Assembly: GCF_039533965.1 (NCBI RefSeq)
Contig: NZ_BAAAUN010000001.1
Location: 3,694,950-3,758,949 of the forward strand
DNA: 64,000 nt
Origin: Microbacterium luteolum
GTDB taxonomy: Bacteria; Actinomycetota; Actinomycetes; Actinomycetales; Microbacteriaceae
Reading direction: 5' to 3'
Shown here: in pieces, positions 56,537 through 64,000 of the stretch
Position numbering within the stretch: the first letter of the stretch is position 1
How the letters are laid out: each line of letters starts with the position of its first letter
Notes under the pieces: model-generated
Seen by the model: only the letters and a program-made list of their open reading frames with translations
What the model was told of the DNA's origin: nothing
Databases searched by the model: none
Program-made: the position numbers and the translations under genes

Positions 56537-57286
56537 ATGACTGCGACGCGCACCCTGATCCTGCTCCGCCACGGCCGGAGCGAGTGGAACGAACGGAACC
56601 TCTTCACCGGCTGGGTGGACGTCCGCCTGAACGAGCAGGGCGAGAAGGAGGCCCGCCGCGGCGGCGAGCTGCTCGCCGAGTCCGGCATCCTGCCCGACGT
56701 GCTGCACACTTCCCTGCTGAGCCGGGCGATCCAGACCGCGAACATCGCGCTCGACGCCGCCGACCGGCTCTGGATCCCGGTGACCCGCTCGTGGCGGCTG
56801 AACGAGCGCCACTACGGTGCGCTGCAGGGCAAGGACAAGGCGCAGACCCTCGAGGAGTTCGGCCCCGAGCAGTTCCAGCTGTGGCGCCGCTCCTTCGACG
56901 TGCCGCCGCCCGTGCTCGACGACGCGAGCGAGTTCAGCCAGGTGAACGACCCGCGCTACGCCGGGATCGACGGCGAGGTGCCGCGCACCGAGTCGCTCAA
57001 GCTCGTGATCGACCGTCTGCTGCCGTACTGGGAGAGCGCGATCGTCCCCGACCTCGAAGCCGGCAAGACCGTTCTCGTGACGGCGCACGGCAACTCGCTG
57101 CGCGGTCTGGTCAAACACCTGGAGGGCATCAGCGACGCCGACATCGCCGAGCTGAACATCCCCACCGGCATCCCGCTCGTCTACGAGCTCGATGAGAACA
57201 ACGTTCCGACGGGTCCCGGCCGCTACCTCGACCCCGAGGCCGCTGCCGCCGGTGCCGCCGCGGTCGCCGCGCAGGGCAAGAAGTAG
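56537..57286 (+). CDS. gpmA: 2,3-bisphosphoglycerate-dependent phosphoglycerate mutase
   Basis: Glycolytic interconversion of 3- and 2-phosphoglycerate. 249 residues: LRHGRSEWN with phospho-His12, [23 protein letters not shown] (about 92-105) and [10 protein letters not shown] with the second His (about 183). TAAACT (56525-56530) is six bases before the ATG, with no ribosome-binding site, indicating a leaderless message. Confidence 0.96.
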   Translation: MTATRTLILLRHGRSEWNERNLFTGWVDVRLNEQGEKEARRGGELLAESGILPDVLHTSLLSRAIQTANIALDAADRLWIPVTRSWRLNERHYGALQGKDKAQTLEEFGPEQFQLWRRSFDVPPPVLDDASEFSQVNDPRYAGIDGEVPRTESLKLVIDRLLPYWESAIVPDLEAGKTVLVTAHGNSLRGLVKHLEGISDADIAELNIPTGIPLVYELDENNVPTGPGRYLDPEAAAAGAAAVAAQGKK

Positions 57287-57297
57287 CACGCGTACAA

Positions 57298-57334
57298 GAG
57301 GAGGGGCGGATGCTGACAGCATCCGCCCCTCCTC
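57298..57334. terminator. bidirectional terminator between gpmA and phoU
   Basis: A 16-bp stem (GAGGAGGGGCGGATGC and complement) with a five-base loop between convergent genes. Confidence 0.85.
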
Positions 57335-57347
57335 TCGTGTGTGCGCG

Positions 57348-58046
57348 TCAGGCGTGCCCGAGCTCCTGCTGCTGCTCGACGGCGAGAGCGATCTCGGCCT
57401 CGGAGACCTGCCAGTCGCCCGTGGCGAGGTAGACCATCTTCTTGGCGACGGCGACCGCGTGGTCGGCGAAGCGCTCGTGGTACCGGCTGGCGAGCGTGGC
57501 GTCGACGGTCGCCGTCGCCTCGCCCTTCCAGTTGTCGCTGAGCACCTTCTCGAAGACGGTGGCGTGCAGTTCGTCGACGTCGTCGTCCGCGTTGCGGATC
57601 GTGTCGGCGAAGCGCAGGTCGCCGGTGCGCAGCAGCTCCGACAGCGTGCGAGAGATCTCGACGTCGAGCTCGCCCATCTTCACGAACGTGCCCTTGAGGC
57701 CCTTCGGGATGGCGCGCTCCGGGAACCGGAGGCGAGCGAGCTGCGCGATGTGCTCGGCCATGTCGCCCATGCGCTCGATCGAGGCGCTCACCCGCAGCGC
57801 CGTGACGACGATGCGCAGGTCGCGGGCGACGGGCTGCTGGCGGGCGAGGATCTCGATGGCCTGCTCGTCGAGGGTGATCGCCAGCGCGTCGATCTTGGCG
57901 TCGTCGGCGATGACCTCCTCCGCCAGGGCGACGTCGCTGGTCGCGAAAGCGCGGGTCGCCTTGTCGATCGCGACGGTGACGAGGTCCGCGATCTCGACGA
58001 GGCGGGCCTGCAGGTCCTCGAGGGACTGGTGGAAGACTTCGCGCAT
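57348..58046 (-). CDS. phoU: phosphate-signalling protein PhoU
   Basis: Links the Pst transporter to the SenX3 kinase, damping the phosphate-starvation response. 232 residues, two three-helix bundles; MREVFHQSLEDLQ start, and the metal-cluster motifs ERMGDMAEHIA (about 91-101) and the equivalent RYHERFADHAVAVA (about 190-203). ATG 58046 is preferred to TTG 58058, which abuts the purine run. Divergent from senX3, not in the pst operon. Confidence 0.94.
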   Translation of the reverse strand: MREVFHQSLEDLQARLVEIADLVTVAIDKATRAFATSDVALAEEVIADDAKIDALAITLDEQAIEILARQQPVARDLRIVVTALRVSASIERMGDMAEHIAQLARLRFPERAIPKGLKGTFVKMGELDVEISRTLSELLRTGDLRFADTIRNADDDVDELHATVFEKVLSDNWKGEATATVDATLASRYHERFADHAVAVAKKMVYLATGDWQVSEAEIALAVEQQQELGHA

Positions 58047-58164
58047 GGTGGGGCGCAACCTTTCATTCGGATCTCGGCTGTGTGCACGGCGCGAGACGGC
58101 GGTTCGTCCGCACGGGGGCAGGTCTGCGCTCCCGCACAGGCCCGAGGAGATTGTGTGCTCCGAA

Positions 58165-58247
58165 GGTTAACGAACGGTGCCCAGCACGTGAATAGTACTT
58201 CTCGCGTTGCCGTCAGGGCGCAGAAACCCGCCGTTCGGACGGTGAAC
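58165..58247. promoter_or_regulatory. PHO-box-like repeats between phoU and senX3
   Basis: Three units with an 11-bp period, GGTTAACGAAC (58165-58175), GGTGCCCAGCA (58176-58186) and CGTGAATAGTA (58187-58197), and a separate GGTGAAC at 58241-58247 just before the senX3 -10. The outer units keep the core; the middle one is degenerate. Confidence 0.5.
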
Positions 58248-58265
58248 GCACTCTACGCTGGTGTC

Positions 58266-59486
58266 ATGACCCTGCCGCAGCTCGCGCTGTCTTCGCTCGC
58301 CATCGGGCTGGTGATCGGCATCGGCCTCTCCCTCCTCGTGGTGTGGGCGTACCGCGCCCGTGCGCGGGCCGAGGAGGAGACATCGCTCGAGATCCCGGCC
58401 GGGATCACCGACGTGCTCGGCAGCATGGACGACGCCGCGTGCGTGGTGGACTCCTCCGGTCTGGTCCTCGCGGTCTCGCACGCCGCGACCCGTTTCGGCA
58501 TCGAGGTCGGCTCCACGCTCGACAACCCGGAACTCCGCCAGCTCGTGCGCGCCGCGAAGACCACGGGAGGCTCGACCACCGAGTCGTTCCGGATCACCCG
58601 CGGCGGGTTGAGCCTCGACCCGCGGCTCGTCTCGGCCCGCGCGAGCGTGATCGGCACGCGACTGGTCCTCCTGATCATCCGCGATGTGACGGAGCAGGAG
58701 CGCCTCGACCAGATGCGCCGCGACTTCGTGGCCAACACCAGTCACGAGCTCAAGACGCCGGTCGGCGCCGTCAGCCTCCTCGCCGAAGCCATCGAGTCCG
58801 CCGCGGACGACCCGGCGCAGGTGCGCATCTTCGCCGCGCGGATCTCCGCAGAGGCCGGCCGACTCGGCCAGCTCACCGGTCGCATCATGAGCCTGTCGCG
58901 GCTGCAGGCCGAGGGCGGGCTCACGGAGGTCGCATCGGTCTCCATCGACGAGGTGATCGCCTCATCGATCGAGGCCCACGTCGTCCAGGCCGACTCCGCC
59001 GGCGTGGAACTCGCCCGCGGCGGCGACCGTGGAATCTGGGTGCGCGGCGACGCGCAGATCCTGGTCGAGGCGGTCGGCAACCTCATCGCGAACGCCATCG
59101 TGTACTCGCCCCGGGGATCGCGCGTCGGCGTCGGCGTCAAGGCCGACGCCGAGATCGTCGAGATCGCGGTCTCCGATCAGGGCATCGGCATCGCCGAAGC
59201 GGATCGGGAGCGCATCTTCGAGCGTTTCTACCGCGCGGATGAGGCGCGCTCGCGCCGCACCGGCGGCACGGGCCTCGGACTGTCGATCGTCAAGCACGCG
59301 ACCCAGCGGCACGGCGGCGAGGTGCGCCTGTGGTCCCGCCCGGGGCGCGGCTCCACCTTCACGATCCGGCTTCCCCGGATCGATACCCCCGGGCACATCG
59401 ACTCGGACAAGAAGAGCAAGAAGAAGCGCGCGCGCAAAGCAGCCAAGGCCGCATCCGCCCGCGTTCGAAACGGAGAGAGAGCATGA
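58266..59486 (+). CDS. senX3: sensor histidine kinase SenX3
   Basis: 406 residues: one N-terminal membrane helix (about 6-28), a PAS-like domain (about 45-145), the H-box NTSHELKTP with His160, and an ATPase domain with N box NLIANAIVY, G1 DQGIGIAE and G2 GGTGLGL; the C-terminus is Lys/Arg-rich. TACGCT (58254-58259) lies six bases before ATG 58266, which sets the start and excludes the much longer upstream frame. Its stop overlaps regX3 (ATGA). Confidence 0.95.
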   Translation: MTLPQLALSSLAIGLVIGIGLSLLVVWAYRARARAEEETSLEIPAGITDVLGSMDDAACVVDSSGLVLAVSHAATRFGIEVGSTLDNPELRQLVRAAKTTGGSTTESFRITRGGLSLDPRLVSARASVIGTRLVLLIIRDVTEQERLDQMRRDFVANTSHELKTPVGAVSLLAEAIESAADDPAQVRIFAARISAEAGRLGQLTGRIMSLSRLQAEGGLTEVASVSIDEVIASSIEAHVVQADSAGVELARGGDRGIWVRGDAQILVEAVGNLIANAIVYSPRGSRVGVGVKADAEIVEIAVSDQGIGIAEADRERIFERFYRADEARSRRTGGTGLGLSIVKHATQRHGGEVRLWSRPGRGSTFTIRLPRIDTPGHIDSDKKSKKKRARKAAKAASARVRNGERA

Positions 59487-60166
59487 CCCGCATCCTTCTG
59501 GTCGAGGACGAGCCCGACCTCGCCGACCCCCTCGCCTATCTGCTTCGTCGCGAGGGCTACGAGGTGGAGATCGCCGAGGACGGCCCCGGCGCGCTCACGG
59601 CCTTCCGCGAGCGCGGTGCCGACATCGTGCTGCTCGATCTGATGCTGCCGGGGATGCCGGGCACCGAGGTGTGCCGCCAGATCCGGTCGACGTCGGCCGT
59701 GCCGATCATCATGCTCACGGCGAAGGACTCCGAGGTCGACATCGTGGTGGGGCTCGAGCTGGGCGCCGACGACTACATCACCAAGCCCTACTCCTCCCGC
59801 GAGCTGCTCGCACGCATGCGGGCCGTGCTCCGCCGGGTCGTCCAGGCCGAGAGCGAGCTCGACGAGCGCGTGCTCGACGGCGGACGTGTCTCGTTGGACA
59901 TCGACCGGCACACGGTCTCCGTCGCCGGCGACCAGATCAACATGCCGCTCAAGGAATTCGAGCTGCTCGAGGTCCTGATGCGCAACTCGGGCCGCGTGCT
60001 CACACGTGGTCAGCTCATCGACCGCGTCTGGGGGAGCGACTACTTCGGCGACACCAAGACGCTCGACGTGCACATCAAGCGCATCCGTTCGCGCATCGAG
60101 GAGAACCCGAGCGAACCCGTCATGCTCGTGACCGTGCGCGGGCTCGGATACCGCTTCGAGGGCTGA
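59483..60166 (+). CDS. regX3: response regulator RegX3
   Basis: 227 residues, OmpR/PhoB family. Receiver with Asp52 (VLLDLMLPG), acidic pair at 9-10 and Lys in ITKPYS; winged-helix DNA-binding domain about 130-227 (PLKEFELLEVL, VRGLGYRFEG). Expected to activate pstS through the PHO-box repeats. Coupled to senX3 by ATGA. Confidence 0.95.
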   Translation: MTRILLVEDEPDLADPLAYLLRREGYEVEIAEDGPGALTAFRERGADIVLLDLMLPGMPGTEVCRQIRSTSAVPIIMLTAKDSEVDIVVGLELGADDYITKPYSSRELLARMRAVLRRVVQAESELDERVLDGGRVSLDIDRHTVSVAGDQINMPLKEFELLEVLMRNSGRVLTRGQLIDRVWGSDYFGDTKTLDVHIKRIRSRIEENPSEPVMLVTVRGLGYRFEG

Positions 60167-60177
60167 GCCCCGGACGA

Positions 60178-60217
60178 CGAGAGAGGCCGGTCACCCCAGG
60201 GTGACCGGCCTCTCTCG
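60178..60217. terminator. bidirectional terminator between regX3 and lpqE
   Basis: A palindrome of about 18-bp arms (CGAGAGAGGCCGGTCACC and complement) between convergent genes; the plus-strand tail is GTGTGTCT. Confidence 0.85.
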
Positions 60218-60238
60218 TGTGTCTGCGTCAGCGGAGGA

Positions 60239-60772
60239 TCACTCCGCCGGAGCGGGCGCGGCCGTGTCGGTGGGGACGGGGGTCGGCTGCGGCGCACGCT
60301 CGGTGACGTCCGGGACCAGATCCGCGTAGTAGGGGAGGGCGCCGTCGAGGACGGGCACCGCGGTCTTGACGCCGGTGGAATCGCCCGACTGGAAGTGGAT
60401 CTCGACGGTCGCGCCCGGCTTGGTGTCGAGGTCGACGATGCGGAGGGGCTCCTCGTCGGCGCCGAGGCTGACGGTCTTCCCCGCGGGGACCGTGACCGTG
60501 AACGGGTCGATGCCCTCGAGGGTGATCGTGAGCGTGGCCTTCTCGTCGGTCGGGTTCACGATCGCGGCGATGAGGTTGCCGACCGAGCCGTCTTCCGTCG
60601 CGACGACGAACACGTTGCGGACGTCGATCGGAGCGTCGGGGTCGGAGACGTTCACGCCGTCCGACGCGGCGTACTCGATCTTCGTCGCCTGGGGCGAGAT
60701 GAACGTGCATCCCGTCGCGCCGAGAAGAACGACGGCGCTGAGGGCGGCAGACGCAACAAGGCGCGATTTCAC
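60239..60772 (-). CDS. lpqE: LpqE-like lipoprotein
   Basis: 177 residues. GTG 60772 has AGGAGG four bases upstream. Lipobox-type GATGC gives Cys22 as the lipidated residue; the mature part is a beta-rich domain (DVRNVFVVATEDGSVGNL, GKTVSLG) with a Pro/Thr/Ala-rich tail. Function unknown. The gene beside carD in Mycobacterium is lpqE, which is the basis of the name. Confidence 0.75.
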   Translation of the reverse strand: MKSRLVASAALSAVVLLGATGCTFISPQATKIEYAASDGVNVSDPDAPIDVRNVFVVATEDGSVGNLIAAIVNPTDEKATLTITLEGIDPFTVTVPAGKTVSLGADEEPLRIVDLDTKPGATVEIHFQSGDSTGVKTAVPVLDGALPYYADLVPDVTERAPQPTPVPTDTAAPAPAE

Positions 60773-60907
60773 GGGTCCTCCTGAGGTCCGGCGGGGTATC
60801 CGCAACCATTCTACGGGTATGCGGGCACGGCCTCAGGGACGCCGAGGCGCGAACCTTAGCGCATATTCCCTGTGGTATCCTTGAGGTTGCCGAAAGGACA
60901 CGTTTTT

Positions 60908-61390
60908 ATGCTTTTTGAGGTTGGCGAGACCGTCGTCTATCCGCACCATGGCGCTGCGACCATCATCGAGGTCAAGGAACGCATCATCAAGGGTGAGGCG
61001 AAGAAATATCTGAAGCTCAACGTCACGCAGGGAGACCTCATCATCGAGGTTCCGGCTGAGAATGTCGACCTGGTCGGCGTTCGCGACGTGATCGGCAAGG
61101 AGGGCCTCGATCATGTGTTCGAGGTGCTGCGCGCCCCGTTCACGGAGGAGCCGACCAACTGGTCGCGTCGTTACAAGGCGAACCTCGAGAAGCTCGCCTC
61201 CGGCGATGTCATCAAGGTCAGCGAGGTCGTCCGCGACCTGTGGCGTCGTGACCAGGACCGCGGACTCTCCGCAGGAGAGAAGCGGATGCTGGCCAAGGCG
61301 CGTCAGATCCTCATCTCCGAGCTCGCGCTCGCCGAGAAGACTGACGAGGACAAGGCGGGCGCACTGCTCGACGAGGTCCTCGCGTCCTGA
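60908..61390 (+). CDS. carD: CarD-family RNA polymerase-binding regulator
   Basis: 160 residues: RNAP-interaction domain (about 1-55; [19 protein letters not shown]) and a C-terminal helical DNA-binding domain with the Trp in [13 protein letters not shown] (about 85-97) that wedges the upstream edge of the -10 bubble. Stabilises open complexes at rRNA and many housekeeping promoters. AAAGGA (60893-60898) precedes the ATG; TATCCT (60876-60881) is a likely -10. Confidence 0.97.
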   Translation: MLFEVGETVVYPHHGAATIIEVKERIIKGEAKKYLKLNVTQGDLIIEVPAENVDLVGVRDVIGKEGLDHVFEVLRAPFTEEPTNWSRRYKANLEKLASGDVIKVSEVVRDLWRRDQDRGLSAGEKRMLAKARQILISELALAEKTDEDKAGALLDEVLAS

Positions 61391-61414
61391 GGCGTCGCAC
61401 GCCTGAGTACGTCT

Positions 61415-61451
61415 CCGAAGGGGCGGATGCATCTCGCATCCGCCCCTTCGG
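61415..61451 (+). terminator. hairpin after carD
   Basis: A 16-bp stem (CCGAAGGGGCGGATGC and complement) with loop ATCTC, 25 bases past the carD stop; no long T-tract follows. Confidence 0.75.
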
Positions 61452-61480
61452 CGTCCCCACCCACGCGGTAGCGTGAGACG

Positions 61481-62701
61481 GTGACTCTGCTCCCCGTCCC
61501 CGACACCGCGATCATCGTCGTCGCCGCAGGCTCCGGCACCCGGCTGGACGCCGGAGCGCCGAAGGCCCTGGTGGGCATCGATGCGCACTCGATCCTGCGT
61601 CACGCCCTCGACGGCGTCTTCGCCGCGGCTCCCGCGCAGGTGATCGTCGTCGCGCCTCCGGGCTACGAGGGCGATGCGGAGGCCGAGCTGGATGCTGCAG
61701 CGGGCGAGCGCCGCGACCTCGGTCGAGTCGTCGCCGGCGGCGCGACCCGTCAGCTCTCCGTCGCCGCGGGGCTCTCCGCGCTCTGGGGCGATGTGACGAC
61801 CGTGCTCGTGCACGATGCGGCCCGCGCTCTCACTCCGCCCGCGCAGATCGATGCCGTGTCCGCCGCCGTGACCGCGGACACGGGCGTCATCCCCGCGCTC
61901 CCCGTGGTCGACACGCTCAAGCGGGTCGATGCCGACACGGTCGTCGGCCCGGTCGATCGCTCGGAGCTCGCGGCCGCGCAGACCCCGCAGGGTTTCCCTC
62001 GTGCGCTTCTCGAGGAGGCATACGCCCGTGCGCTCTCGTCGGGCGTCGACTACACCGACGATGCGGCTCTGTTCGCGGCATCCGGTCATGCGGTGCGACA
62101 CGTCGACGGTTCCGCCCGCGCTTTCAAGATCACGACGCCCGCCGACCTCGAGCGGGCTCGGCACCTGCTGGCCGCGGCCCCGACCGCGGCGCCCCGTCCG
62201 GCGATCGGCGCCGGTGTGCCGCGCGTCGGCGTCGGCACCGATGTGCACGCGTTCGGGGGCGAGGGCGACCTCTGGCTGGCCGGGCTGCAGTGGCCGGGGG
62301 AGCCGGCGCTGTCCGGGCACTCCGACGGCGATGCGGTCGCTCACGCGATCGTCGATGCGCTGCTGGGTGCCGCGGGACTCGGCGACATCGGCGAGCACTT
62401 CGGCACGGCGCATCCGGAGTATGCCGGTGCGCACGCCGCGGTGTTCCTCGCCCGCACGCGGGAGCTGCTGGCGGATGCCGGCTTCGTGATCGGCAACGTC
62501 TCGGTGCAGTTCCAGGGGAACCGGCCGCGTTTCAGCGCCCGTCGAGCGGAGGCCGAGGCCGTGCTCTCGGCAGCCCTGGGCGGCGCTTCCGTCTCGGTCA
62601 CGGCCACCACGACCGACGGGCTCGGGTTCCCCGGACGCGGAGAGGGCATCTCCGTCACGGCGATGGCTCTGCTGCTGCCCGACGTTTCGCGGAGAGTGTG
62701 A
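61481..62701 (+). CDS. ispDF: bifunctional IspD-IspF enzyme of the MEP pathway
   Basis: 406 residues. IspD half (about 1-228): [16 protein letters not shown] (15-30) binds [13 protein letters not shown] (about 164-173) is the substrate motif. IspF half (about 242-406): GVGTDVHAF with Asp and His metal ligands, [14 protein letters not shown] with the third ligand, and [14 protein letters not shown]. Catalyses the CDP-ME synthesis and cyclisation steps; the intervening kinase IspE is elsewhere. In Mycobacterium the two are separate adjacent genes. TAGCGT (61469-61474) lies six bases before the GTG, indicating a leaderless message. Confidence 0.96.
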   Translation: MTLLPVPDTAIIVVAAGSGTRLDAGAPKALVGIDAHSILRHALDGVFAAAPAQVIVVAPPGYEGDAEAELDAAAGERRDLGRVVAGGATRQLSVAAGLSALWGDVTTVLVHDAARALTPPAQIDAVSAAVTADTGVIPALPVVDTLKRVDADTVVGPVDRSELAAAQTPQGFPRALLEEAYARALSSGVDYTDDAALFAASGHAVRHVDGSARAFKITTPADLERARHLLAAAPTAAPRPAIGAGVPRVGVGTDVHAFGGEGDLWLAGLQWPGEPALSGHSDGDAVAHAIVDALLGAAGLGDIGEHFGTAHPEYAGAHAAVFLARTRELLADAGFVIGNVSVQFQGNRPRFSARRAEAEAVLSAALGGASVSVTATTTDGLGFPGRGEGISVTAMALLLPDVSRRV

Positions 62702-62766
62702 CGTTTCGCGGATCGATTCCGCCGATCCGTCCGCGATTCGTCACATGATCCGCGAATCGTCGCACG
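62681..62766. repeat. repeat cluster at the ispDF end and in the ispDF-cysS gap
   Basis: GACGTTTCGCGGA occurs at 62681-62693, inside the last ispDF codons, and again at 62700-62712. Further on CGCGATTCGTCAC (62732-62744) and GATCCGCGAATCGTCGCAC (62748-62766) repeat the same words in both orientations; the last is an imperfect inverse of 62698-62714. Confidence 0.55.
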
Positions 62767-62804
62767 GCGGCGGGCGTTCAGCCGTGCCCGAGTAGGCTTG
62801 AGCG

Positions 62805-64000
62805 GTGACACTCCGCCTTTACGACACCCGCGCTGCCCAGCTGCGCGACTTCGTGCCTCTCGATCCCGAGAACATCACGATGTACGTCTGCGGACCCACC
62901 GTGCAGTCCGGCCCGCACATCGGCCATGTCCGAGCGGCTCTGAGCTTCGACCTGCTGCGCCGCTGGCTCGCGCACCGGTTCGGTCGTGTGACATTCGTCC
63001 GGAACGTCACCGACATCGACGACAAGGTGCTCGCGAACGCGACGGATGCCGAGCCGTGGTGGGCTCTGGCCTACCGGATGGAGCAGGAGTTCACGGCGGC
63101 ATATGCCGGAGTGGGCATCCTCGCGCCGACGTACGAGCCGCGGGCGACGGCATCCGTCCCCCAGATGCAGGAGCTCATCGACCGCCTGATCGAGCGGGGT
63201 CACGCGTACCCGGCTCCGGACGGTTCCGGCGACGTGTACTTCGACGTGCGCTCGTGGTCCGAGTACGGTGCGCTCACGCATCAGTCCGTCGACGCCATGG
63301 AGGCAGCGGAGGACGCGGACCCTCGCGGCAAGCGCAACCCGCAGGACTTCGCCCTCTGGAAGGGCGCCAAGCCCGAGGAGCCGGCCGACGCCACCTGGTC
63401 CTCGCCCTGGGGCCCCGGCCGACCGGGGTGGCACATCGAGTGCTCCGCGATGTCGAAGCGCTATCTCGGCGCCGAGTTCGACATCCACGGCGGCGGTCTC
63501 GACCTGCGCTTCCCGCACCACGAGAACGAACTCGCCCAGTCGACGGCGGCCGGTGACTCGTTCGCGCGCTACTGGGTGCACAACGGCCTGGTGACCGTGA
63601 ACGGCCAGAAGATGTCGAAATCGCTGGGCAACTTCACGCCGGCGGCGGACGTGCTCGAGGAGTTCGACCCGCTCGTGGTGCGCTACGCCCTCGCCGCAGC
63701 GCACTATCGGTCGAGCCTCGACCTGACCGAGTCGTCGTTCGTCGAGGCGGATGCCGCGCTTGGTCGCATCCGATCGTTCCTCGAGCGCGCGGGGCGCCTC
63801 GAGAGTCCCTTCACGTGGTCGGCCGAGAGGCCCGCGCAGGAGGCCGAGCGCCACCATGACGGCGAAGCGGAGGACGTGTTCGTCCTTCCCGCGGCCTTCG
63901 GTGATGCGCTCGACGACGACCTCGCGGTCCCGCAGGCGCTTGCTGTCATCCACGACACCGTGCGTCGGGGCAACGGCGCGCTGGATGCCGGTGACGACGC
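62805..64000 (+). CDS. cysS: cysteinyl-tRNA synthetase, 3' end outside window
   Basis: Charges tRNA-Cys. About 398 residues are visible of an expected 465-475. HIGH-type motif in GPHIGHVRA (about 37-45) with the zinc-ligand Cys29 before it, CSAMSKR and HHENE as later zinc ligands, and KMSKSLGNF at about 269. TAGGCT (62793-62798) lies six bases before GTG 62805, so it is probably leaderless. End of the lpqE-carD-ispDF-cysS block. Confidence 0.96.
   Translation, partial: MTLRLYDTRAAQLRDFVPLDPENITMYVCGPTVQSGPHIGHVRAALSFDLLRRWLAHRFGRVTFVRNVTDIDDKVLANATDAEPWWALAYRMEQEFTAAYAGVGILAPTYEPRATASVPQMQELIDRLIERGHAYPAPDGSGDVYFDVRSWSEYGALTHQSVDAMEAAEDADPRGKRNPQDFALWKGAKPEEPADATWSSPWGPGRPGWHIECSAMSKRYLGAEFDIHGGGLDLRFPHHENELAQSTAAGDSFARYWVHNGLVTVNGQKMSKSLGNFTPAADVLEEFDPLVVRYALAAAHYRSSLDLTESSFVEADAALGRIRSFLERAGRLESPFTWSAERPAQEAERHHDGEAEDVFVLPAAFGDALDDDLAVPQALAVIHDTVRRGNGALDAGDD

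Noticed and set aside
57192..58265. Extension of the senX3 frame upstream by 358 codons
   Set aside because: It runs through the gpmA terminator and opposite phoU; the kinase's membrane helix begins at ATG 58266 next to its -10.

Overview
The window is high-GC, densely coded chromosomal DNA from an actinobacterium, most likely Microbacteriaceae and close to Microbacterium. The evidence is the CarD/RegX3/GlnR/SigK gene repertoire, the gene order shared with Mycobacterium in several blocks (lpqE-carD-ispD/F-cysS, ppk-mutT1, ponA-metallophosphoesterase), many GTG starts, ATGA/GTGA gene couplings and a large set of apparently leaderless promoters. I see no prophage, insertion sequence, CRISPR array or rRNA operon. 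About 62 protein genes, three tRNAs, one recognisable structured RNA (6C) and one unassigned small-RNA candidate are supported.

Layout. 0-6.4 kb: acetate metabolism (pta, cut by the window start, and ackA), then a beta-phosphoglucomutase/GH65 disaccharide phosphorylase pair. 6.4-15 kb: dnaX-recR-EamA transporter, lysC (with a probable internal start for a beta subunit) and asd, mqo, tdk. 15-20 kb: a FadR-type regulator with two operators in its own promoter, an L-lactate dehydrogenase, then a minus-strand group (DUF1295, HAD phosphatase, VanZ) and tRNA-Pro. 20-26 kb: metallophosphoesterase and a PASTA class A penicillin-binding protein, RidA, acetyl-CoA synthetase. 25.8-29.1 kb: the only gene-free stretch above 300 bases, which holds a 6C RNA, followed by a compact Tad pilus locus. 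29-35.5 kb: topA-tmk-holB-secreted peptidase, tRNA-Thr. 35.6-40 kb: small accessory genes, including an ArsR-DHFR-like-SRPBCC operon with an operator over its start, and tRNA-Lys. 40-42.3 kb: a fasciclin lipoprotein divergent from sigK-rskA. 42.3-45.2 kb: a protein of unknown function, a minus-strand small-RNA candidate, pabC, and a DUF559-type gene bracketed by two copies of a palindromic repeat. 45.2-53.4 kb: pstSCAB, mutT1, ppk, glnR. 53.4-60.2 kb: small membrane proteins, nitrobindin-like protein, ygfZ, methyltransferase, gpmA, phoU, senX3-regX3. 60.2-64 kb: lpqE, carD, ispDF fusion, cysS (cut by the window end).

How it works together. The strongest theme is phosphate: PHO-box-like 11-bp repeats precede pstS and lie between phoU and senX3, with polyphosphate kinase and GlnR in between. 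A second circuit is SigK: the fasciclin gene has a near-consensus SigK promoter on the minus strand and sigK itself a degenerate copy on the plus strand. A third is lactate: the regulator's two operators flank the -10 element of the promoter that drives it and the dehydrogenase. At fourteen genes a TANNNT-like -10 lies exactly six bases before the start codon, which points to widespread leaderless transcription.
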